A stretch of DNA of 62,689 nt from a virus: positions 1 through 62,689 of the IMG/VR virus record IMGVR_UViG_3300009506_000027. The stretch is one strand, 5' to 3'. The notes beneath the pieces were generated by a model that was not told the origin of the DNA, searched no databases, and saw only the letters and a program-made list of their open reading frames with translations. Positions 57,654 through 62,689 of this stretch are shown here, one piece after another. A program made the position numbers and the translations under genes. Within the stretch, counting starts at the first letter, position 1. Each line of letters begins with the position of its first letter.

Positions 57654-58400
57654 CTATTGCATGGTCACGAATTGAACCGCGTGGAAATCCTTCCTCGGTA
57701 GCACCACATTCAGAAGCTCAGGGTGGTCGTTGAGCAGTGCCATCCTGGTCGCTGGGACGGCGGCTGGGTTCCACGGTGCCAGAATATCGGGCAGGATCCA
57801 GTTGACCTCAAACTCAGGTAGGGGCGTCCCCCCGAGGTCCGGGCATGGGGGGTCGTTGATGCTCTTGGCAGTAGCGTCCGTACCGTAGCCACCCTGGTAG
57901 GCGCAGAGGGCGAAGACCTCGTCCTCCAGAACGTTAATCATGGGCGGATATTCGTACTGGGGCCAAGCGGCGTCGGGCGCACGGTTGAATCCGTACCCCA
58001 TAATGAAGAGGATCGGGTTGGCCGTGACGTCCAGGTGCCAGTTGCCCTGCCGTAGTACCTGGATCTTCAGCGTGTCGGGCGAATAGACGCCAAGGGTGTC
58101 CATTACTGAGTGAACCACTACCGCCGAAATGCGGCTCTCGTCGCTTACCGTCACGGAAATCGAAGAGGGCGTGAAGCTACTGTCAGCAGCGATGGCCCAG
58201 ATCGGACAGGACACCTGCATCCCGACGTAGCCATCCATCCGGTATCCCCCGCCCTGCTCACGCATGGGACAGTTGTGCCCGATCCCGGCGATGGTTCCGT
58301 ATGCGGTACCGTTGATGGTGATGGTGGCCTGCTGACCCGGAAGGGGGTCGTGTACTAGAGCGAGCGCAGCGAAGACTGCCAGCCAGCGAAGGTGCTTCAT
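57654..58400 (-). CDS. Exported hypothetical protein
   Basis: 248 residues from MKHLRWLAVFAALALV (58400), AGGAGG before it. Signal peptide with a likely cut near PLPGQQ (about 23). The mature part is beta-rich with paired Cys (NCPMREQ, QVSCPIW, LCAYQGG, PPCPDLGG) that may form disulfides. An exported protein in a prophage-type accessory operon suggests a periplasmic or surface role in the lysogen. Confidence 0.65.
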   Translation of the reverse strand: MKHLRWLAVFAALALVHDPLPGQQATITINGTAYGTIAGIGHNCPMREQGGGYRMDGYVGMQVSCPIWAIAADSSFTPSSISVTVSDESRISAVVVHSVMDTLGVYSPDTLKIQVLRQGNWHLDVTANPILFIMGYGFNRAPDAAWPQYEYPPMINVLEDEVFALCAYQGGYGTDATAKSINDPPCPDLGGTPLPEFEVNWILPDILAPWNPAAVPATRMALLNDHPELLNVVLPRKDFHAVQFVTMQ

Positions 58401-58411
58401 GTGGTTTCCTC

Positions 58412-58717
58412 CTAGAGGGTGGGGATGATGGTGAGAAAGGCAAGGACGGCATAAACATGGCAGAGAACCGGCCCAGCCATGTCCCCTATGCCGTCCCGGA
58501 CGGCGCGACGCATGGGGTGTCCTTTGACCTTGTGCGTCTTCCAGTTGGATCCCTCGCGCACCCCGAACCCAAGCATCAGGGCCTCGGAAATGAACACTCC
58601 GGCCAGGGGGTGGACGTGGGTGCCAAGGTAGGTGAACGGGGCGCAGATCAGTAGGTGGGACAACCAAGATAGCGGGTCGTTCCTGCCAATTTGCTGCTGG
58701 ATTTCTGAGAGATTCAT
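58412..58717 (-). CDS. Hypothetical membrane protein (101 aa)
   Basis: Two or three hydrophobic segments: about 17-35 (LSHLLICAPFTYLG), 38-52 (PLAGVFISEALMLGFG) and 82-101 (GPVLCHVYAVLAFLTIIPTL). Polar loop between (KTHKVKGHPMRRAVRDG). Followed upstream by 78 bp without a visible gene. Function unknown. Confidence 0.6.
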   Translation of the reverse strand: MNLSEIQQQIGRNDPLSWLSHLLICAPFTYLGTHVHPLAGVFISEALMLGFGVREGSNWKTHKVKGHPMRRAVRDGIGDMAGPVLCHVYAVLAFLTIIPTL

Positions 58718-58795
58718 AGCCCCTGGTGTTGCTGAGTGTGCCCCAATGTTAGCAAAGATGGCCCCGTTTCATAGTGAAAGGCAAGAGTCTGTTCC

Positions 58796-59068
58796 CTACC
58801 CGCCGTTGACCATAGTATTCGCGGGCGTCTTGATGTAGCAGAGCGTCCGCAGGCTATCCATGTCCACCACCTGGATATGCAGCAAATTCGTGAGCGAATC
58901 TATCTGCCGGTTCTGCCGAACCAATAGCTGCCGCTGCACCGTCCACTCCCGCTCTAGCTCCTCGTGGTGGCGAATGTGGCTCACCATGGCGAACGCCGCC
59001 CAACCGTAGCCCGTGACGATAAAGAGCCAAGTGAGGATGGTCTTCGCCGCAAATAGCTTCTTTTTCAT
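58796..59068 (-). CDS. Membrane-anchored coiled-coil protein (90 aa)
   Basis: From MKKKLFAAKTILTWLF (59068), overlapping the upstream stop (ATGA). One membrane segment at about 10-28, then a coiled-coil with His/Glu (HIRHHEELEREWTVQRQLLVR). Resembles i-spanins in layout, but stands in the leftward accessory operon. Function unknown. Confidence 0.6.
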   Translation of the reverse strand: MKKKLFAAKTILTWLFIVTGYGWAAFAMVSHIRHHEELEREWTVQRQLLVRQNRQIDSLTNLLHIQVVDMDSLRTLCYIKTPANTMVNGG

Positions 59069-59280
59069 TTCACCAGTCGCTTTCTCAGGTATCCCCACGT
59101 CAGGGTTACAACCCCGTCGCCGTCCAGGATGATCTTTGCCCACTTCCATGAAATACCGCAGGCACGGACAAACTTCCGCGCCTCCTCCTCGGTCGTCGGA
59201 ATCCAGCGAGCGTTTTGGTGGCGTATCCTAATGTGGTCCTTGACCCGGAACGCCTGGCTTTTCGGAATCGTTTCGTACAC
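59065..59280 (-). CDS. Hypothetical basic protein (71 aa)
   Basis: GTG start with AGGAGG before it. Contains a helical part (TEEEARKFVRACGISWKWAK) and a basic C-terminus (WGYLRKRLVK). Overlaps its upstream neighbour by 53 bp. Function unknown. Confidence 0.55.
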   Translation of the reverse strand: MYETIPKSQAFRVKDHIRIRHQNARWIPTTEEEARKFVRACGISWKWAKIILDGDGVVTLTWGYLRKRLVK

Positions 59281-59395
59281 GGTTTGCCTCCTGTACCATC
59301 CGATTCAACCCCAGCATCAGCCAGGCGATGATGAAGGGTGTCACGACCCCAATAATCCACCCGAGAATCAGGGATGGTGCGTCAAGGTTTGCCAT
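59228..59395 (-). CDS. Small membrane protein (55 aa)
   Basis: Found below the usual length limit. ATG at 59395 overlaps the upstream stop (ATGG context within ATGA-like coupling). One membrane segment at about 9-30 (ILGWIIGVVTPFIIAWLML), then a polar tail. Overlaps the next gene. Function unknown. Confidence 0.5.
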   Translation of the reverse strand: MANLDAPSLILGWIIGVVTPFIIAWLMLGLNRMVQEANRVRNDSEKPGVPGQGPH

Positions 59396-59610
59396 CAATC
59401 GGGCTCCGCTTCCAAAAGGTCATTGGCTCTGACCCACCTCTTGCGGGTCACATAGCCCCAAACAATCACTTCTACTAGGACACGGTGGCCCTGCACTTTG
59501 ATAACCGTGCAGGGCGTCCCCATGCCCGTACCGCCCTCCCTGGGGTCGGGTTTCAGGATCAGGGTGTCCCCCACCTCGGGGGGTGGGGCTGGGGTTCCGC
59601 TCGCGGTCAT
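59395..59610 (-). CDS. Hypothetical protein (71 aa)
   Basis: Beta-rich small protein (GDTLILKPDPREGG, CTVIKVQGHRVLVEVIVWGYV), SH3/KOW-like in pattern. Coupled to both neighbours. Function unknown. Confidence 0.55.
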   Translation of the reverse strand: MTASGTPAPPPEVGDTLILKPDPREGGTGMGTPCTVIKVQGHRVLVEVIVWGYVTRKRWVRANDLLEAEPD

Positions 59611-59825
59611 TACGGCATTAGCTCCGCTCTGATGTTGGCCCTCACCCCGAAGTATTGCCTGAACCGTGCCAACGCCCGCTCCCTGGCCTCGGGGAAGGTC
59701 CCATCCGACGAATAAAGATAGCTCCCTTTCGCCGGATCGTCGGCAAGAATTTCCCAGAAGCCCTCACCCCTCGGCTCTGTCTTGTGGGCGCTCTTGTAGC
59801 GGTCGGTGCTGACTTCGATCGCCAT
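59610..59825 (-). CDS. Hypothetical protein (71 aa)
   Basis: From MAIEVSTDRYKSAHK (59825), with GGAGGCGTAGCC before it. Mixed strands and one helix (FPEARERALARFRQYFG). Function unknown; part of the coupled leftward operon. Confidence 0.55.
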   Translation of the reverse strand: MAIEVSTDRYKSAHKTEPRGEGFWEILADDPAKGSYLYSSDGTFPEARERALARFRQYFGVRANIRAELMP

Positions 59826-59827
59826 GG

Positions 59828-60214
59828 CTACGCCTCCTTCCAGTCGGGTGCCATGCAAACCTCTACGCCCCGTTCCTGGAGGAATTGCGCTGCCAGGGCC
59901 GCGCTCGCCACCTCCTTGTCGGAGAGAGTGGGGAGCCCCTGGATGTAGGCATAGAGCCTCACGGTGGGGACATGGGACAACACCCCCACCAGGAGGATCC
60001 GCCCCAGGAGGAGGTCCCTGGGTCCAGGCTCATCCGTGATGACGTGGACCCGCACCAGATCCTTGGTGTCCACAATCCTGTCACGGATCTCCCGTACTAG
60101 GGCGATCGTGGCCCTCCACCGCTCCCCTTCTTCAAACTTCCCCCGCACGTCCAGGCAGAAGACGTGCAGCCGCACTCCCCCGCCGCCATCGCAAACCGCG
60201 TCGTCATATTTCAT
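59828..60214 (-). CDS. Hypothetical alpha/beta protein (128 aa)
   Basis: Alternating strands and helices (VRLHVFCLDVRGKFEEG, ATIALVREIRDRIVD, VRVHVITDEPGPRDLLLG, TVRLYAYIQGL), which fits a Rossmann-like or vWA-like fold. The DxRGxF stretch near residue 23 could be functional. No firm family. Confidence 0.6.
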   Translation of the reverse strand: MKYDDAVCDGGGGVRLHVFCLDVRGKFEEGERWRATIALVREIRDRIVDTKDLVRVHVITDEPGPRDLLLGRILLVGVLSHVPTVRLYAYIQGLPTLSDKEVASAALAAQFLQERGVEVCMAPDWKEA

Positions 60215-60271
60215 CTAGTCGTGTTCTCCCAGAATGATGTAGAGAATTGCCAGGATCACCATGAGCTTCAC
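60215..60271 (-). CDS. Possible membrane mini-peptide (18 aa)
   Basis: GTG-started frame of 18 residues, hydrophobic (LMVILAILYIILG) with a charged end. It fills the gap between two genes of the operon. Too short to be certain. Confidence 0.25.
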   Translation of the reverse strand: MKLMVILAILYIILGEHD

Positions 60272-60278
60272 GGGCCCC

Positions 60279-60683
60279 CTACCGTTCCTGGCAGTCGCAA
60301 GACTGGCCGTAGGGCTGCGACCCCCAGTGGCTATACGAACCGAACGTGTCCCGGTGGGACCGCTCGAAATCAGTCTGCCCCCGGTAGTCTGCCATGGACG
60401 TTTTGATGCGAGCCCGACCGTTGATCCGGTAGCAGGCCCGCATGAACGCCCGATGCCCGTGCCAACATACGGCCCCAGGCACCCGCCTGTACTGACCGTC
60501 TTTGTTCTTCTGATGCCGGGACCGGCGACCCCACTTGACCGGCAAGCCGGTGGTGGTGGGGCCGTGGGTCCTGAGCGTGAACCGGAACGCCCGTCCATCC
60601 TTCACGGGCTCATCGGAAAGCCTCACGCCCGCACTGGCGGCGGCGTGCTGGATCTCTGCCGCCGTGAGTCCCCAGACTTTCAT
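60279..60683 (-). CDS. Hypothetical basic protein (134 aa)
   Basis: N-terminal helix (TAAEIQHAAASAGVRL), then a basic, Gly/Arg-rich part (VKWGRRSRHQKNKDGQYRR) with CWHGHRAFMRACYRING. Starts 1 bp from its upstream neighbour. RNA or DNA binding is conceivable. Function unknown. Confidence 0.6.
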   Translation of the reverse strand: MKVWGLTAAEIQHAAASAGVRLSDEPVKDGRAFRFTLRTHGPTTTGLPVKWGRRSRHQKNKDGQYRRVPGAVCWHGHRAFMRACYRINGRARIKTSMADYRGQTDFERSHRDTFGSYSHWGSQPYGQSCDCQER

Positions 60684-60968
60684 CTATTCTCCCCCTTCCC
60701 CACCCGCCATGGCCCCATGGACGCGCTCACAAGCCTCCTGAAGGGCTTTGACGTGCGACCTGACCACGTAGTCGGATCCGCAGTCCGGGACCGGCGTGCG
60801 GTATTCTAGGAGGGTTTCTGCGGCCTCCAGGAGTCCGGTCATACCCTCAAAGATGTTCGCCACGTACCGAAGCTCCGCAGCGTCTTCCGCTTCACCAAAC
60901 TCGGCGGTGTCGTCGGCGTAGTCCCGGAGCCGCACCGCACACAATACCAACCGTTCGTTGACCGTCAT
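60684..60968 (-). CDS. Hypothetical helical acidic protein (94 aa)
   Basis: Almost all helix (FGEAEDAAELRYVANIFEGM, LLEAAETLLEYR), acidic. ATG overlaps the upstream stop (TAATG). Function unknown. Confidence 0.6.
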   Translation of the reverse strand: MTVNERLVLCAVRLRDYADDTAEFGEAEDAAELRYVANIFEGMTGLLEAAETLLEYRTPVPDCGSDYVVRSHVKALQEACERVHGAMAGGEGGE

Positions 60969-61243
60969 TAGGACCCCCGGATTGCAGGATGATCCGGGCC
61001 GTACTTCTCCCGGAGGAAATCGGAGGTAATGGCGGTAAACTCCACGCCATCAATCCCCCGCAGAATGTCCGACGCCTCAACGTCCACCAGATCCCCCTTC
61101 GCATCCCACTTGGCCCAGAGCCGCCGCCCCGCCAGGGTGGAGCACGGCCAGGACGCCCCCGGCCTGGAAGCCCAGGCCAGGGTGTCGTTCTCGGTGAGCC
61201 AAAGCTGGGTGCAGCCGTCCGCTGCCTGCCATTGCGCCATCAT
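60968..61243 (-). CDS. Hypothetical protein (91 aa)
   Basis: Trp-rich N-terminal beta part (AQWQAADGCTQLWLTENDTLAW) and a polar C-terminus. Coupled to the DUF932 gene upstream. Function unknown. Confidence 0.6.
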   Translation of the reverse strand: MMAQWQAADGCTQLWLTENDTLAWASRPGASWPCSTLAGRRLWAKWDAKGDLVDVEASDILRGIDGVEFTAITSDFLREKYGPDHPAIRGS

Positions 61244-62115
61244 TAGACGGCCACCCTTTCCACCCTCACGGGCTCAACGTCGATGCCCGCCAGGGCACCG
61301 GCACCGTGGTTGATGGGGGCAGGGGGTAGCACGGCACGCCCCGCCATCAGGTCGTCCACCACCATCCGGCGCTCAGTGGCCTCCACCACCAGATCCAGGA
61401 GGCCGTGCAGCCGGGTGGTGCGCTTCGTCAGGTCCAGTTGGTTCGATCCCTTGAAGACCTCGGTATAGGCGTTCAGCAGGGACCAAAGGTTGCGGGGGAG
61501 GAAGTCGGCATGATCGGGCTCGCGCCACGCCTGAAGAACCTTGGTGATGGTGGCGTTCGCCATAACCTGATAGTCCACCGACCGAATCAGAATGTCGTGG
61601 GCCATCACGTCGGTAACGTCGGTCATCTTGTAGGCAGCGATCCGCCTGTCCTGGGATACCTTGGCCTCATGCAGCCGACCCAGGCCCTCAAACAGAAGCC
61701 GGTCCAGGTCCCGCATGATCCAACGAGTGTGCTTGCGGAAGACCACAATGTCTCCGCTGAAGGCCATGTTGTCGCAGACAAACACGCGGCTACCGCAAGC
61801 GAGCCCAGCACTGAACCGCTTGTTGTGAGCGTTGCGGATCCCCAGGATGACCTCATAGTCAGGCAGGACCATCCCGGAGGTGCCATTGCTCAGGGAAATG
61901 ACGCCGAACATCATTTCCCCTTCGTCGCCCCAGAGCCCATAGCTCTGGTCGTGGACCTGAAGGCCGATGCCTTCCAGGTTGCCCACCACGGCATCAATCA
62001 GGGCACCGTGGGGGATCGGGTAATGGGTGTCGGTGGGGGCTGGGGTTTCTACGGCGTAGACCTCCTCAACGGGAACACGGTTCGCGCCGCAGTGCAGACA
62101 CAGTGGGTTTCTCAT
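61243..62115 (-). CDS. DUF932-family protein
   Basis: 290 residues. N-terminal CxxC (CLHCGANRV). The core shows the DUF932 pattern of phage and plasmid proteins: GNLEGIGLQVHDQSYGL, then NAHNKRFSAGLACGSRVFVCDNMAFSGD, then RRIAAYKMTDVTDVMAHDIL and WSLLNAYTEVFKG. The family is widespread on mobile elements; its function is not established. It is the second gene of the right-end operon. Confidence 0.85.
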   Translation of the reverse strand: MRNPLCLHCGANRVPVEEVYAVETPAPTDTHYPIPHGALIDAVVGNLEGIGLQVHDQSYGLWGDEGEMMFGVISLSNGTSGMVLPDYEVILGIRNAHNKRFSAGLACGSRVFVCDNMAFSGDIVVFRKHTRWIMRDLDRLLFEGLGRLHEAKVSQDRRIAAYKMTDVTDVMAHDILIRSVDYQVMANATITKVLQAWREPDHADFLPRNLWSLLNAYTEVFKGSNQLDLTKRTTRLHGLLDLVVEATERRMVVDDLMAGRAVLPPAPINHGAGALAGIDVEPVRVERVAV

Positions 62116-62120
62116 TTCCG

Positions 62121-62426
62121 CTACTCGCTTTCTGCCCCTTGGGGGCTATGGGTCCTGGGGGTCCTCCCAATGGGGTAGGGGGATGTATAAGCCAGGACGA
62201 TAAATTCCTCCAGGTCGCTGCGCTCGCAGTCCTGGATCTCAAAATTCTCAAAAAGGAAGAAGTTGGTGATTAGCTCGCTCACCACGGGATCAGCAGCGGA
62301 GGGAATCTTGCGCCCCTTCTTGTTGCAGCAGTCCTTCACGGCGACCGGGGCACGGTTGAAGAACAGAACCTCAACGCGCCCCAGGTCCACCACCGCCGCA
62401 CTCTCTGTCAGTATGAAGAGTCTCAC
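62121..62426 (-). CDS. Hypothetical protein, first gene of the right-end operon
   Basis: 101 residues from a GTG, GGGAGG before it. Starts MRLFILTESAAVVDLGRVEVLFF; contains KDCCNKKGRK and an acidic helical part. About 45 nt after the predicted transcription start. Being first in a repressor-controlled operon it may be an early or antirepressor-type protein; nothing in the sequence shows it. Confidence 0.6.
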   Translation of the reverse strand: MRLFILTESAAVVDLGRVEVLFFNRAPVAVKDCCNKKGRKIPSAADPVVSELITNFFLFENFEIQDCERSDLEEFIVLAYTSPYPIGRTPRTHSPQGAESE

Positions 62427-62473
62427 TCGCTCGCCTCCCGTCCAGGGTTGACACTACAAAACAACTGGTTACA

Positions 62474-62508
62474 GTAATAACGATAACGAAACGTGAACAA
62501 GGCGTCAA
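62474..62508 (-). promoter_or_regulatory. Right-end leftward promoter with overlapping operator
   Basis: -35 TTGACG (62508-62503), exactly 17 bp, -10 TATCGT (62485-62480). The dyad GTAATAACGATAAC (62474-62487) differs at one position from the integrase operator and has the same place over the -10. Confidence 0.7.
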
Positions 62509-62538
62509 GTCGATAACGGGCCGACACTGTAAACGATT

Positions 62539-62689
62539 GCCCGTACTAGCTTTATGAATCGGTGAGGCTGTTTGAAAAATCGGAAACCGCGCCCGTACTG
62601 GAAACCCGTGGGAATCCGAGTCCAGGAATGTGAGCCCGTACTGTGAACGATCGCCCGTACTGACTGTGAACGATCGCCCGTACTGACTT
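62539..62689. repeat. Iteron-like GCCCGTACT repeats at the right edge
   Basis: GCCCGTACT occurs at 62539, 62591, 62634, 62653 and 62676. A 23-bp unit is repeated exactly in tandem at 62640-62662 and 62663-62685, a diverged copy lies at 62525-62547, and the window ends at the start of a further unit. Such repeats could be replication-initiator or partition-protein sites. Confidence 0.65.

Noticed and set aside
62430-62689. Genome closing into a circle at the window edges
   Set aside because: The leftward frame at position 1 stays open when joined to the right end, but the joined sequence would translate the iteron repeats and the promoter, which is not protein-like. No terminal overlap is visible, so circularity is not supported.

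Overview
The window is most of a temperate tailed phage (siphovirus type) or prophage. It carries a complete head-to-tail gene order (terminase, portal, scaffold, decoration and major capsid proteins, tail terminator, tail tube, frameshifted tail-assembly chaperone, tape measure, tail-tip protein), then adhesin-like fibre genes, a lysis gene, a replication/recombination block and a tyrosine integrase. Base composition is GC-rich, promoters look sigma-70-like, and genes are tightly packed with ATGA, TAATG and TAGTG start/stop overlaps. The host cannot be fixed from the sequence; a Gram-negative bacterium is plausible (M15-type endolysin, J-like tail tip). The leftmost gene runs off the edge and the right edge cuts tandem repeats, so the element is larger than the window.

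Layout. 1-1580: leftward genes, including a 305-codon open frame cut by the edge. 1581-2280: control region with three adjacent palindromes, a near-consensus rightward promoter and a leader. 2281-10481: rightward early genes, mostly unknown small proteins, plus a MazG-like protein, SSB, a SLOG/DUF2493 protein and a HAD phosphatase; 8620-8901 is a repeat-rich, AT-rich gap that could be an origin. 10478-11360: a promoter, a large structured RNA of about 850 nt of the GOLLD/ROOL type with a complete tRNA-Ile(GAU) inside it, and an intrinsic terminator. 11373-36851: DNA packaging, head and tail genes plus small membrane (holin-like) genes. 36960-46342: fibre and adhesin genes with LamG-like domains and 39 copies of a 24-residue repeat. 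46345-48779: endolysin, a membrane-anchored protein, a metallophosphoesterase. 48776-54078: HTH regulator, YqaJ-type exonuclease, Gp3-like protein, replication organizer, DnaB helicase, RuvC-like resolvase. 54161-62487: leftward integrase and a leftward accessory operon with two sulfotransferase-like genes and a DUF932 protein. 62488-62689: repeats.

How the parts fit. One 14-bp dyad, GTTAT-N4-ATAAC, overlaps the -10 region of three promoters of the same design (TTGACN, 17-bp spacer, TATCGT or TAACGT): those of the HTH gene, the integrase and the right-end operon. A related site lies at 8638. This looks like a repressor regulon controlling lysogeny. Translation is elaborated by two likely -1 frameshifts: the classical tail-chaperone one (A AAA AAC at 23458) and a second (G GGT TTT at 11851), directly before a stop codon and followed after 6 nt by a stable stem-loop, which would extend an unknown 73-residue protein to 149 residues.
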